Assembly: GCF_040409805.1 (NCBI RefSeq)
Contig: NZ_CP099572.1
Location: 930,001-994,000, forward strand
Reading direction: 5' to 3'
Origin: Polynucleobacter sp. MWH-UH23A
GTDB lineage: Bacteria; Pseudomonadota; Gammaproteobacteria; Burkholderiales; Burkholderiaceae
DNA: 64,000 nt
Both the position numbers and the translations under genes were made by a program. Below, in pieces: positions 17,472 through 26,833 of the stretch; within the stretch, counting starts at the first letter, position 1, and the number at the start of each line of letters is the position of its first letter. The notes beneath the pieces are model-generated. The model was given only the letters and a program-made list of their open reading frames with translations. It was not told where the DNA came from and did no database searches.

Positions 17472-19529
17472 ATGGCACAGCCATACGCACCCTTGCTCCA
17501 ACAGATGATGCAGGAGTTTCAGGCTCAGCACCTTGAATCCGCGGAGCGGATTGCTCGTTCAATCTTGCGCTTAAATCCTAAAGATCTTGTTGCCTTGCAG
17601 GTTCAAGGTCTTGCGATGGCTATGCAGGGAAAGGTGGCTGAGTCTGTAGAGTCATTTTCTAAGGCTGCCGTATTGGATCCGAAAAATCCTGAGTTACTTA
17701 ATAATCTTGCCAAGGCTCAACATGGCGCCAATCTCTTTACAGATGCTACGAGGACTTATGAAAAATTAAATCGCTTAATTCCCAATAACGCCCAAATTTT
17801 GACAGACATGGGGACTTCATATGCAAAACTGAAACAGTTTGACAGGGCAATGTCCTCATATAACAAGGCTATTGACTTGCAAGATAATTACTTTTTAGCT
17901 TGGTCAAATCGCGGAAATCTTTATGCTTCTATGAGAATGACCAATGAAGCAATAGCAAATTTTCAAAAAGCTCTGTCACTGAATCAAAATTTTCCAGAGG
18001 CATGGACAAATTATGGAAACGCCCTTTTTGATTTGGGATCCCTGAATGCTGCGCTGAACGCTCATGAAAAAGCCATATTATTGAATTCGAATTATGCTGA
18101 AGCATGGGCAAATAAAGGCAACGTCCTTCTCGAGCTAAATAGGATAGAGGAATCTTTTTATTGCTATGAAAAAGCGTATTTTCTTAAGCCATCACACCCT
18201 TATCTTTATGGGCAATTGTTGGCAGCCAAATCAAATTTTTGTATATGGGATTCTCTGGAGCCGAGCTTAGATGGTCTGCCGCAAAAGATCACGGAGGGGG
18301 GGCTGCCAGCCTCAGTTCCATTTGTATCCCTTTATGCTTCAACTAATCCCAAAATTCAAAAATTATGCTCCGAAATTTATATGACTGACAAATTTGGCTC
18401 ATATATTTTTAACCCCCCAGTTCGAACTGATAAAGTCAAGAAAATTAAGTTAGGGTACTTTTCATCTGACTTTAAGGATCACCCTGTCGGGCTGCTTATG
18501 GAGGGTATTGTCAAAAATCATAATCGAGATAAATTTGAAATTATTGGCTATTTTCTTAACAGAACAACAAGTGACCCTGTTGAGATTAATCTAAAATCCC
18601 ATTTTGATAAAACATATGATTTATTTGGTATGGCAGATAAAGCAGTTTATGAATTACTGACGGCAGACCCTATTGATATTGCAATCGATTTAAATGGCCA
18701 TACTTCCGGCGCTAGAACCGCTCTTTTTGCTCAAGGTCTCGCGCAAATTCAGGTTAATTATCTAGGTTTTGCTGGCACAACTGGTGCCAAATGTTACGAT
18801 GCGTTAATAGCTGATTCGGTCGTGATTCCACCGAGTTCTAGAGAGTATTATTCTGAAAAAATCTACTATCTTCCAAACTCCTTTTTTCCTGCCGATTCCA
18901 GCATTCATCCTGACGAGTTTGGTTTACTACCTTCGCGTGATGATGAGAACTTACCTGAAAAAGGTTTTGTATTCGCATGCTTTAATAATGCATTCAAAAT
19001 TAATCATGAAATATTTGGGAATTGGATGAAGATACTTGCCTCCATAGATGGTAGTGTCTTGTGGTTATCAAAACCCTCGTCAATAGCCATTAATAATTTG
19101 CAGTCTCAAGCAGCGCATCATGGAATCGACCCCGGTAGAATAGTATTTGCTAGTCGCGTTCCATCTAGAGTTTCGCACCTTAATAGATTGCGTCTTGCAG
19201 ACCTTTTTTTGGATACAAATAACTATAATGCGCACACAACTGCAGCAGATGCATTGTGGTCTGGGGTGCCCGTATTAACTCAAATTGGTAATACATTTGC
19301 AGCCAGAGTAGCTGCAAGTCAACTCACTGCAATCGGCATGACTGAGTTGATTGTCGCCAGTCAAGAAGAATACATTTCCAAAGCGGTCGAATTAGCAAAA
19401 AAACCGGAGAAACTAATTGCTATTCGTAATAGGCTTGAGGCTAATCGCTTCACGGCGCCACTATTTAATTCAAAACAATATGTTCAAGATCTCGAGCAGA
19501 TCTATTTAGATTTGACAAAGTCTAGCTAG
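17472..19529 (+). CDS. TPR protein with GT41 (O-GlcNAc transferase-like, SPINDLY-type) domain
   Basis: Probable cytosolic protein glycosyltransferase, 685 residues. Residues 1 to about 260 form tandem tetratricopeptide repeats ('AWSNRGNLYASMRMTNEAI', 'AWTNYGNALFDLGSLNAAL', 'AWANKGNVLLELNRIEESF'). The rest is a GT41 catalytic region with 'DLNGHTSGART', 'VNYLGFAGTTGA', 'YSEKIYYLPNSFFPAD', 'ACFNNAFKIN' and 'LFLDTNNYNAHTTAADALW'. Lys509 in the fourth motif corresponds by pattern to the catalytic Lys of human OGT. The gene reads as more AT-rich than its neighbours. It overlaps the 3' end of dnaQ by 8 bases. Donor sugar and targets are unknown. Confidence 0.85.
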   Translation: MAQPYAPLLQQMMQEFQAQHLESAERIARSILRLNPKDLVALQVQGLAMAMQGKVAESVESFSKAAVLDPKNPELLNNLAKAQHGANLFTDATRTYEKLNRLIPNNAQILTDMGTSYAKLKQFDRAMSSYNKAIDLQDNYFLAWSNRGNLYASMRMTNEAIANFQKALSLNQNFPEAWTNYGNALFDLGSLNAALNAHEKAILLNSNYAEAWANKGNVLLELNRIEESFYCYEKAYFLKPSHPYLYGQLLAAKSNFCIWDSLEPSLDGLPQKITEGGLPASVPFVSLYASTNPKIQKLCSEIYMTDKFGSYIFNPPVRTDKVKKIKLGYFSSDFKDHPVGLLMEGIVKNHNRDKFEIIGYFLNRTTSDPVEINLKSHFDKTYDLFGMADKAVYELLTADPIDIAIDLNGHTSGARTALFAQGLAQIQVNYLGFAGTTGAKCYDALIADSVVIPPSSREYYSEKIYYLPNSFFPADSSIHPDEFGLLPSRDDENLPEKGFVFACFNNAFKINHEIFGNWMKILASIDGSVLWLSKPSSIAINNLQSQAAHHGIDPGRIVFASRVPSRVSHLNRLRLADLFLDTNNYNAHTTAADALWSGVPVLTQIGNTFAARVAASQLTAIGMTELIVASQEEYISKAVELAKKPEKLIAIRNRLEANRFTAPLFNSKQYVQDLEQIYLDLTKSS

Positions 19530-20235
19530 AAAGACTTGAGGAGTTCCAAACAGGATCCTTTTTACTGGACTTAGCAATTTCCGTCAGGATCTTTTCATGC
19601 TGTTCTATTTCATCAGTGCTTGCGGTTATCAGTTTGAGCTTGGTGGGTAAGGTTTTAGAGCTAGCCTCTATCTCTTCGTTATTTGCCGTGTAGTCAATTA
19701 AATCAATTGAGAGGTCTTCTTGACCTCTTGTCATGGCTATATAGACTTCTGCCAATAGCTGGGCGTCTAACAGTGCTCCGTGAAGCGTGCGATGCTCATT
19801 GCTAATTGAGAATCGATCGCAAAGGGCATCCAAAGAGTTTCTTTTGCCCGGAAACATTTGACGCGCATCGAGTAGCGTGTCGGTAATTTTTGAGGCTAAG
19901 CCTCGAAATGGAGGGCGCTTTAAGAGAGCAAATTCATTATCTAGAAAGCCTAAGTCGAAGGCAGCATTATGAATAACTATCTCAGCACCGTCCACAAACT
20001 CAATTAACTCCTCTACGATATTGGCAAATACAGGTTTGTCAGAGAGAAACTCTCTAGAAAGTCCATGGACAGCAAAAGCCCCGGCATCAATATCACGCTC
20101 AGGATTAATGTAGTAGTGAAAAGTACGGTCAGTCAGTCGACGATCAATGACTTCAACACAACCAATCTCAATGATGCGATCACCCGTCGCATGACTTAAT
20201 CCCGTTGTCTCGGTATCTAGAATAACTTGGCGCAT
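19522..20235 (-). CDS. dnaQ: DNA polymerase III epsilon subunit
   Basis: 3'-5' proofreading exonuclease of the replicative polymerase. It has 237 residues. The Exo I motif 'LDTETTGLS' has Asp7 and Glu9; 'HNAAFDLGFLDNEF' is Exo II; and the 'HGALLDAQLLAEVY' stretch near 160 is Exo III-epsilon with its catalytic His and Asp. A C-terminal tail follows for binding the alpha subunit. The ATG shares one base with the stop of the upstream efflux gene (TGATG), so translation is probably coupled to an RND pump operon, which is unusual. It converges with the TPR-GT41 gene. Confidence 0.95.
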   Translation of the reverse strand: MRQVILDTETTGLSHATGDRIIEIGCVEVIDRRLTDRTFHYYINPERDIDAGAFAVHGLSREFLSDKPVFANIVEELIEFVDGAEIVIHNAAFDLGFLDNEFALLKRPPFRGLASKITDTLLDARQMFPGKRNSLDALCDRFSISNEHRTLHGALLDAQLLAEVYIAMTRGQEDLSIDLIDYTANNEEIEASSKTLPTKLKLITASTDEIEQHEKILTEIAKSSKKDPVWNSSSLSS

Positions 20236-23200
20236 CAGGTTCCCTCGAGCACGGAGGCTGGAATATCCATTGGTCCATTACCAGCATACTTATCAAGGTA
20301 TAGATAGATCACTGGCGTAATGATCAGTGTGACAAATTGAGAAAAGATCAAGCCGCCAGCAACGCTAATACCAAGCGGCTGCCGTAATTCAGCGCCAGCT
20401 CCGATTCCCAATGCAATTGGCAGGGCACCCATTAAAGCAGCAAATGTGGTCATCATGATAGGCCTGAAACGTAAAATGCAAGCCTCTCGAATAGCCTTCT
20501 CTGGAGTCATATTTTGATTACGTTGCGCATCAAGAGCAAAGTCAATCATCAAGATCGCATTCTTTTTCACAATACCAATCAATAGCAAGATGCCGATGGA
20601 TGCAACGATAGTTAACTCAAAACCAAAAAGTCTTAGCGAGACAATTGCTCCAATCGCCGCAGAGGGCAATCCAGCCAAAATGGTTAATGGATGGATATAA
20701 CTCTCGTAAAGCACTCCAAGTAAGATGTAGATCACTCCTAAAGCGGCAAAGATCAAAATTAACTGACCGGATTGGTTACTCTTAAATACAGCAGCATCGC
20801 CGCCATAGCTAGTAATGATGGATGGAGGAAGATCTATTTGCTTGGTGTATTGCTCAATTTTTTTAGTGGCATCACCCAAGAAGACATCGGGTGCCAAGTT
20901 AAACGATAGGGTTACCGCTGGGATTTGACCCTGGTGATTTACTGCTGTTGGACCAATTGATCGATTAAAGGTGGCTAAGCTTGATAAAGGAATTAACTTA
21001 TCGGTAGCGCGACCCCGCACAAAAATCTTATTCAGATCTGTCTCGAATTGGCGATCATCTTCAGAAGCCTCAAGAATCACATAGTAGGTATTCACAGGAG
21101 TATAGATGGTGGAAACCTGCTTCTCGCCATAGGCTGTATACAAGGCAGTACGGATGTCGGCAATCGATACACCAGCACTAGCAGCTTTCTCGCGATTGAT
21201 ATCAATCTTGACATTCAAGCCCTTGAGCTGCGAGTCACTGGTAACGTCTCTGAACATCGGATCGGCACGCATTTTTTGCATGAGCTTATCCGCCCATTCA
21301 TTGACACCGTCAAAACCAACACTTTGCAAAATAAATTGATAACGAGATTTACTGCTCTTACCGCCTAACTGTAAATTTTGCACAGGTCGCATATACACCT
21401 GTAAACCAGGAATCTCTTTGAACTTTGCACGCAACCCTTCCATGACTTTGGACATTTTTTGACGTTCCGCTTTGTCCTTGAGTAGGATGAAGATACGTCC
21501 AGTATTGGTTCCAGAACTTGCGCCGCCACCGACGACGGAGATGGAGCTGGCAACATTAGGATCAGTGCTTACCAGTTCAGCCGCTTTATCTTGCAATGCA
21601 AGCATTGCCCTAAAAGAAATATCCTCAGAAGCTTCTGTCGTTGCCAAGATTTGACCAATATCTTCTTCGGGAAAGAAACCTTTTGGGCTGCTTACAAACA
21701 ATACAACCGTGATCACAAAAGTTGATGCGGCACCCCATAAGACCTTTTTACGATTCGCTAAAGCTAGGTCTAAATAATGAATGTAGGTTTTGAGCATCCA
21801 TTCAAATACGCGATCAAATTTCTTGTTGATTTCATATTCCTTTGCGTGCTGACCGGGCTTTGGTAAGAAGCGGCTGCAGAGCATTGGAACAACAGTGAGA
21901 GAAACGACGGCTGATACCAAAATCGAGAGTGATACCACTACTGCAAATTCTCTAAAGAGCAGACCGATAGGCCCCGCCATGAAGAAAAGAGGGATGAACA
22001 CTGCTACAAGCGATATGGAGATGGAGATAATCGTGAAACCCACTTCTTTACTGCCTTTGAGGGAGGCCTTAAGAGGATCCATACCTTCTTCAACATAGCG
22101 CATGATGTTCTCTAGCACCACAATCGCGTCATCTACCACTAAGCCCACTGCTAGGGTAATGCCTAGCAAGGATATGTTGTCTAAGCTGTAACCCAAGAAA
22201 TACAGCAAGAAAAATGCGCCAATCAAGGAAATTGGCAGGCTAATTGAAGGAATGATGGTGGCGGAAACGTGCTTAAGAAATAAAAAAATAACCAACACAA
22301 CTAACAAGACAGTTAATGCTAGCGTGTAATTGACATCATGAATCGCCTCAATAATCGAAAGAGATCTATCGTTTACAAATTGCAGCTTGATTGACTCTGG
22401 CATTTGTTTTTGTAACTGAGGGAGTAACTCCTTCACCGACTTAACAACTTCAACAGTATTAGCGCTTGGCTGTCGCAAGATCGCTATTGCAATTGAGCGC
22501 TCGCCATTTGCAGAGGCGAGTGTTTTAACATCCTCGTAGCTCTCCATGACGTCTGCGACATCTTTAAGGTAAATAGGCAGACCATTTTTTTGGCTGATGA
22601 TGAGATTGCCAAATTCTTCAGGGCGAACTAGTTGGGGGTTGGCGTAGATGGTGATGGATTGACGAGGACCATCTAATACGCCTACTGGACTATTTGAGTT
22701 AGCTTTGTTGATGGCAACAGCTACATCATCCATGGTGAGATTGCGATTAGCTAAGGCATCTGGATGAATTCGTACGCGAACTGCGTAGCGTTTTGCGCCA
22801 TAGACAAGAACTTGTGCGACACCGCTAATGGTCGAGATATTTGGGGAAAGTAGGTTTTCTGCATAGGCATTCAGGTCAGATAAATTGACCGAGGGCGAGC
22901 TCAAACGAACAATTAATACTGGGGTGTCCGCGGGGTTGACTTTGCGGTATGACGGTGGAATCGTCATTTCAATTGGTAAGCGCTTTTGTGCACGAAGGAG
23001 TGCAGCCTGAACATCTACAGCAGCCTTATCAATATCACGATCATTATTAAATTCCAAAGTAATGCTTGTGCTACCAAGAAAGTTGGTAGAACTAATTACC
23101 GAAATGCCATCAATGGTGGAAAACTCTTTTTCTAGAGGTAACGCAACAGAGGATGCCATATTCTCAGGTGAAGCTCCCGGTAGTGAGGCGCTGACTGAGA

Positions 23201-23333
23201 TGATTGGGGAGTTAAAGCTTGGAAGTGCCGCAACAGGAATTTTGAGATAGGCAACAGTACCAGCAATGATGGTTGCAATAGAGAGCAACACCGTCATCAC
23301 GGGGCGGCGTATACATAACTCAGATAAGGTCAT
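20235..23333 (-). CDS. RND family efflux transporter permease
   Basis: Inner-membrane proton-driven multidrug efflux pump of the HAE1 group, most like MdtB/MdtC and MuxB. It has 1032 residues with two halves, each a membrane domain and a large periplasmic loop. The TM4 signature 'GLVVDDAIVVLENI' with its Asp pair is present near 400. The N-terminus 'SELCIRRPVMTVLLSIATI' is typical. The start overlaps the adaptor stop by 4 bases (ATGA), and its own stop overlaps dnaQ by one base. No outer-membrane TolC-type gene is in the cluster. Substrates are unknown. Confidence 0.93.
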   Translation of the reverse strand: MTLSELCIRRPVMTVLLSIATIIAGTVAYLKIPVAALPSFNSPIISVSASLPGASPENMASSVALPLEKEFSTIDGISVISSTNFLGSTSITLEFNNDRDIDKAAVDVQAALLRAQKRLPIEMTIPPSYRKVNPADTPVLIVRLSSPSVNLSDLNAYAENLLSPNISTISGVAQVLVYGAKRYAVRVRIHPDALANRNLTMDDVAVAINKANSNSPVGVLDGPRQSITIYANPQLVRPEEFGNLIISQKNGLPIYLKDVADVMESYEDVKTLASANGERSIAIAILRQPSANTVEVVKSVKELLPQLQKQMPESIKLQFVNDRSLSIIEAIHDVNYTLALTVLLVVLVIFLFLKHVSATIIPSISLPISLIGAFFLLYFLGYSLDNISLLGITLAVGLVVDDAIVVLENIMRYVEEGMDPLKASLKGSKEVGFTIISISISLVAVFIPLFFMAGPIGLLFREFAVVVSLSILVSAVVSLTVVPMLCSRFLPKPGQHAKEYEINKKFDRVFEWMLKTYIHYLDLALANRKKVLWGAASTFVITVVLFVSSPKGFFPEEDIGQILATTEASEDISFRAMLALQDKAAELVSTDPNVASSISVVGGGASSGTNTGRIFILLKDKAERQKMSKVMEGLRAKFKEIPGLQVYMRPVQNLQLGGKSSKSRYQFILQSVGFDGVNEWADKLMQKMRADPMFRDVTSDSQLKGLNVKIDINREKAASAGVSIADIRTALYTAYGEKQVSTIYTPVNTYYVILEASEDDRQFETDLNKIFVRGRATDKLIPLSSLATFNRSIGPTAVNHQGQIPAVTLSFNLAPDVFLGDATKKIEQYTKQIDLPPSIITSYGGDAAVFKSNQSGQLILIFAALGVIYILLGVLYESYIHPLTILAGLPSAAIGAIVSLRLFGFELTIVASIGILLLIGIVKKNAILMIDFALDAQRNQNMTPEKAIREACILRFRPIMMTTFAALMGALPIALGIGAGAELRQPLGISVAGGLIFSQFVTLIITPVIYLYLDKYAGNGPMDIPASVLEGT

Positions 23334-24694
23334 TTTTTATCTACAGGAGACGTGGGTGTTGGCTGAGCTACTGGTGCTGTTGCAGGTGCGCTCTTTGATT
23401 CACGAGTTTTACCACCAGGACGTAAGTTCTGCTTACCCTCTACAACTACCTTATCGCCAGCCTGAATACCGGTGATAACCGAAGACCCTTGGTACTCATA
23501 AATAACCTTAATAGGGATCATGCTGGCCTTCCCATCTTTATCCAAGGTAAATACAAATTTGCCGCGAGGATTAATTACTACAGCTTGTGATGGCACAGAC
23601 AGAGCATCTTTGAGATCGCTAGCCACTAGCGAAACACGTGCAAACTGACCCGGTAGCAATGTCATGCCTTCATTGGGGATTTGTGCTTTTACTCGAACTG
23701 CTGCTATAGAGGGGTCAACTTGGTTATCAACAACTAGCACGGTGCCTTCATAAGTCTTCTTACTGCTGTCGCCAACGGTAACTTTGACCTTAAGTGGTTC
23801 ACCGTCTAGCTGATTTTCTAAAATCGTTGGGATATCTTTTTCTGGAATAACAAATTGAACATTGATTGGATTTAGCTGGGTGATGGTAACCATGGCGCCA
23901 ACACTCGATGTTGCTGTTGAACTGGTTGCTGTGGTTACTACGTTACTAGCCTGAACCAATGAGCCAGGGAATACATTGACTATGCCAGCACGGCCATCGA
24001 TTGGGGATTTAATGTAATCAAAAGATAGTTGTACTTCAGCTGCCTTGGCTGCCGCCTCTGCTGATTTGGCATTGGCGTATGAGGTCTCAAGACCAGCTTT
24101 GGAGATAAAGTTCTTCGCAACTAGCTCTTTGGCACGCAGATACTGCTTCTGAGCATCGTCGGCTAGCGCTTTGAGCTTTTCGTAGTTTGCCTTGTCATTG
24201 CGATCATCCAGCGTAAAGAGTAAATCGCCCGCTTTAACCTCTTGACCGTCTTTTACATTTACTTTGGCTACTGTATTTGTAACCATCGGACGAATATCTA
24301 CGATGCTATTGGAGACAATTGTTCCAGTTGCTTCAATGATGAGAGGAATATCTTTTTTCTCGACAACAATCGTTGTAACAGTAACTGGACCACCTGCTTT
24401 ATCCGCGGCTGGGAAAAAGTAGTCAAACGCTTTGGATCCTGCATACAGAACAATCAGCAGCAATAGAATGCGCCATTTGTACTGAATTGCAAATGTCTTG
24501 ATCGTGTGTAAATTCTGCTTTTTAAGCTTGCTCGCGTATGGACTTGCTTTCGCCCAAAGACTGCATAGGCGAGCCTTAGTAAAACCTTTTAGTCCGACTA
24601 ATTTGGCAAGCAAGCGATCCAGGGTAGATTCAATTTTTGACACAGTCTCGTATTTCTTTGTTTTATATGGATTAAAAACCCATTTTGGGTTCAT
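23330..24694 (-). CDS. RND efflux membrane fusion (adaptor) protein
   Basis: Periplasmic adaptor of the AcrA/MdtA type, linking the RND pump to an outer-membrane channel. It has 454 residues as called. A basic N-terminal region of about 72 residues precedes the single membrane helix 'WRILLLLIVLYAGS'; the lipoyl/hairpin, beta-barrel and membrane-proximal domains follow, with a Pro/Ala/Thr-rich tail. Adaptors normally have fewer than 30 residues before the anchor, so the N-terminal part is either a lineage extension or an over-long call (a GTG at codon 18 is an alternative). The ATG lies beside a perfect hairpin. Its stop overlaps the RND start. Confidence 0.88.
   Translation of the reverse strand: MNPKWVFNPYKTKKYETVSKIESTLDRLLAKLVGLKGFTKARLCSLWAKASPYASKLKKQNLHTIKTFAIQYKWRILLLLIVLYAGSKAFDYFFPAADKAGGPVTVTTIVVEKKDIPLIIEATGTIVSNSIVDIRPMVTNTVAKVNVKDGQEVKAGDLLFTLDDRNDKANYEKLKALADDAQKQYLRAKELVAKNFISKAGLETSYANAKSAEAAAKAAEVQLSFDYIKSPIDGRAGIVNVFPGSLVQASNVVTTATSSTATSSVGAMVTITQLNPINVQFVIPEKDIPTILENQLDGEPLKVKVTVGDSSKKTYEGTVLVVDNQVDPSIAAVRVKAQIPNEGMTLLPGQFARVSLVASDLKDALSVPSQAVVINPRGKFVFTLDKDGKASMIPIKVIYEYQGSSVITGIQAGDKVVVEGKQNLRPGGKTRESKSAPATAPVAQPTPTSPVDKK
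24677..24691 (-). other. Hairpin at the start of the adaptor gene
   Basis: On the minus strand AACCCA-AAA-TGGGTT begins directly after the ATG at 24694 and is followed by TTT. It could hinder ribosome loading or act as a short attenuator for the efflux operon. The stem has only six pairs, so its effect is uncertain. Confidence 0.35.
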
Positions 24695-24754
24695 TAAAGC
24701 TTGCCCATTCTCTCATAAGAGTGCGAAAAACGCGCTCAAAAGAGGGTTTTTTTA

Positions 24755-25201
24755 CTATGTCAGGTACTCTTCAACGCCTTTATTGGCTAGCTCATCTGCC
24801 AACTCGTTCCCAGGGTGGCCATTGTGACCCCTAACCCAATGCCAGGAAATTTCATGATCTGGAAGAAGGGCGTCCAATTCTTGCCATAGATCAGCATTTT
24901 TAACCGGTTCTTTGCTTGCTGTCTTCCAGCCTCGTTTTTTCCAGCCTTCAAGCCACTCAGTGACACCTTTTTGCACATATTGGGAGTCTGTCCAAAGTTC
25001 AACTGAACTTCTTTGCTTGAGCGCGCGTAGAGCAAAGATTACAGCGCTGATTTCCATCCGATTATTCGTGGTGAGTTTTTCACCTCCATGCAGATGCTTC
25101 TCATGTTCACCGGACGTTAATACAGCACCCCAGCCTCCAGGACCGGGATTGCCTTTGCAGGCCCCATCGGTATAGATGATGATGTGTGGTTTAGTGCTCA
25201 T
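24755..25201 (-). CDS. rnhA: Ribonuclease HI
   Basis: Endonuclease that cleaves RNA in RNA-DNA hybrids, removing primers and R-loops. It has 148 residues, a standard length. Catalytic acids are visible: Asp12 in '[11 protein letters not shown]', Glu50 in 'NNRMEIS', Asp72 in 'WTDSQYV' and Asp136 in 'NELADELAN', with His126 in the flexible loop '[10 protein letters not shown]'. The ATG shares one base with the stop of the methyltransferase gene (TGATG). In many proteobacteria rnhA lies next to dnaQ; here the efflux pair separates them. Confidence 0.97.
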   Translation of the reverse strand: MSTKPHIIIYTDGACKGNPGPGGWGAVLTSGEHEKHLHGGEKLTTNNRMEISAVIFALRALKQRSSVELWTDSQYVQKGVTEWLEGWKKRGWKTASKEPVKNADLWQELDALLPDHEISWHWVRGHNGHPGNELADELANKGVEEYLT

Positions 25202-26022
25202 CAGTATTGTTCAGTGCTGGAGTCGTGAATTGCCATCAGTTTATTGCGTTCTGCCGCTGGGCTTAATTGCGTTAGGCTTGGGATGCGACTTTTCTGAACA
25301 TGTCCAATCAGTCTGATGCCCTGATGCCGCTTAATAGCGGAAACAATAAATACAGCGCCAAATATTGGCCACCAGCGGTTTCCCATTCGCTCTAAAAAGT
25401 CCATACGGCCCATAGCTGATTCGCTGTGCAGGGGAAATTTGTAGCAACCAAAGTGACCGCGATCTAGTGAGTAATTGAGGAGTTGTAGCCAGTCCTTGAT
25501 TCTGATTAGGCTAATAAATTGACCATCTCTTGGAAGGTAGGGGTTGCCTGTAAGGCGACTGAGATATTGTTTCCCCCCCCATAAGCTTGCGGGATTAAAT
25601 CCAGAAATCACGATGCGGCCCTCTGGGCGTAAAACCCGATCTACTTCACGCAAAATCTGGTGGGGGTCGGCAGCAAATTCCAACACATGAGGCAGCACAA
25701 TAAGATCAATACTTTCATTGGCAAATGGCATCTCCGAGGAGCTTCCTTCGATTGGATGCCAATTAAATCGTGTGATTAACTCGCGATTGTCATTGGAGTG
25801 GGTTAGAAGGGCATGCATGGGCATGCGGTTTTCTCGCAAGCTATTTAGTTGCGGGAGCCCAATTTGCACTGCATGAAACCCAAAAACGTCAGCCAATATC
25901 TGGTCTAGGCATTGTTGCTCCCAGCCTAATACGTAGCGCCCAGGCGGGGATTGGAGCCATTTTTCCCAGGAACTCCAAGGAGGTGTGCTGCTCTGCAGAG
26001 GAATGGGTGGGGTTGGTATCAT
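25201..26022 (-). CDS. Class I SAM-dependent methyltransferase
   Basis: Putative methyltransferase of the Methyltransf_11 type, 273 residues. The SAM-binding core is weak at motif I, but the later motifs are clear: '[19 protein letters not shown]' and '[20 protein letters not shown]' at about 105-145. The family sits between gloB and rnhA in many beta- and gammaproteobacteria (yafS in E. coli). It starts only 7 bases from the divergent gloB start, so each gene's control region lies inside the other. The methyl acceptor is unknown. Confidence 0.85.
   Translation of the reverse strand: MIPTPPIPLQSSTPPWSSWEKWLQSPPGRYVLGWEQQCLDQILADVFGFHAVQIGLPQLNSLRENRMPMHALLTHSNDNRELITRFNWHPIEGSSSEMPFANESIDLIVLPHVLEFAADPHQILREVDRVLRPEGRIVISGFNPASLWGGKQYLSRLTGNPYLPRDGQFISLIRIKDWLQLLNYSLDRGHFGCYKFPLHSESAMGRMDFLERMGNRWWPIFGAVFIVSAIKRHQGIRLIGHVQKSRIPSLTQLSPAAERNKLMAIHDSSTEQY
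26014..26022 (+). promoter_or_regulatory. Extended -10 box before gloB
   Basis: TGG-TATCAT (extended -10 form) ends seven bases before the chosen gloB ATG at 26030. It overlaps the start codon of the divergent methyltransferase. No Shine-Dalgarno follows, so a leaderless gloB mRNA is possible. Confidence 0.4.
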
Positions 26023-26029
26023 CGCCTTT

Positions 26030-26833
26030 ATGAATACTTTATTGCAAGTTTGGCCGATTCCGGCGTTTGATGATAACTATATCTGGTGTATCCATGATGG
26101 AAAGTCAGCCTTGGTGGTTGACCCAGGCGATGCCACTCCAGTTTTAAAGTATTTGGCTGACTCAAGGCTCCACTTAAAAGGAATCCTGATCACCCACCAT
26201 CATGCGGATCATGTGGGTGGCATTTTGAGGTTATTAAATGAACTGGGTGCGGATATTTCTGTTTACGGCCCTCGTGGCGATAATATTCCTGGTCGTACCC
26301 AACTGGTTAAAGAGGGTGACGTATTAGAAATCTCTGCGCCTAGACTCACACTCAAAGCCTTTGAAGTCCCTGGACACACCTTAAGCCACATAGCGTATTT
26401 TGCAAATATGCAGGCAAACGTTATTGAGCCAATGCTATTTTGTGGGGATACCTTGTTTGCCTCAGGCTGTGGTCGATTATTTGAAGGGACGCCAACCCAG
26501 ATGTCGCAATCTCTTGAAAAATTTAAGAGCCTGCCGAAAAATACCTTGGTGTATTGCACCCATGAGTACACCTTATCTAATATTCGATTTGCTTTGGCGG
26601 TAGAGCCAAATAATGAGAATCTCATCTCATGGTCAGAGCGTGCAAAAGAGCTTCGAGATAAAAACCTGCCGACACTACCAACAACAATTGGTCAAGAGCT
26701 TCAAGTTAATCCATTCATGAGATGTGATCAAGCCGAAGTAATTCAATCAGCAAAGGCTAGGTCAGGGCAAGCAGTGCTCCCTGACTCAGCCCATGTGCTT
26801 GCAGTCATTCGTGCCTGGAAAGATCAGTTTTGA
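26030..26833 (+). CDS. gloB: Hydroxyacylglutathione hydrolase (glyoxalase II)
   Basis: Metallo-beta-lactamase-fold enzyme that hydrolyses S-lactoylglutathione to lactate and glutathione, the second step of methylglyoxal detoxification. From the ATG at 26030 it has 267 residues. The metal motif 'THHHADHVGG' gives His56, His58, Asp60 and His61, and 'VPGHTLSHI', 'FCGDTLFASGCGRLFEG' and 'THEYTLSN' supply the other ligands and the glutathione site. A frame-open start 45 bases earlier would add residues not seen in the family. mltD begins within its stop codon. Confidence 0.95.
   Translation: MNTLLQVWPIPAFDDNYIWCIHDGKSALVVDPGDATPVLKYLADSRLHLKGILITHHHADHVGGILRLLNELGADISVYGPRGDNIPGRTQLVKEGDVLEISAPRLTLKAFEVPGHTLSHIAYFANMQANVIEPMLFCGDTLFASGCGRLFEGTPTQMSQSLEKFKSLPKNTLVYCTHEYTLSNIRFALAVEPNNENLISWSERAKELRDKNLPTLPTTIGQELQVNPFMRCDQAEVIQSAKARSGQAVLPDSAHVLAVIRAWKDQF

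Noticed and set aside
24719-24737. GAGTGCG/CGCGCTC hairpin between rnhA and the adaptor gene as a terminator
   Set aside because: No T run follows on the minus strand, and a wobble pair weakens the stem.
25985-26029. Upstream start for gloB
   Set aside because: It adds 15 residues not typical of GloB and would overlap the divergent methyltransferase start.
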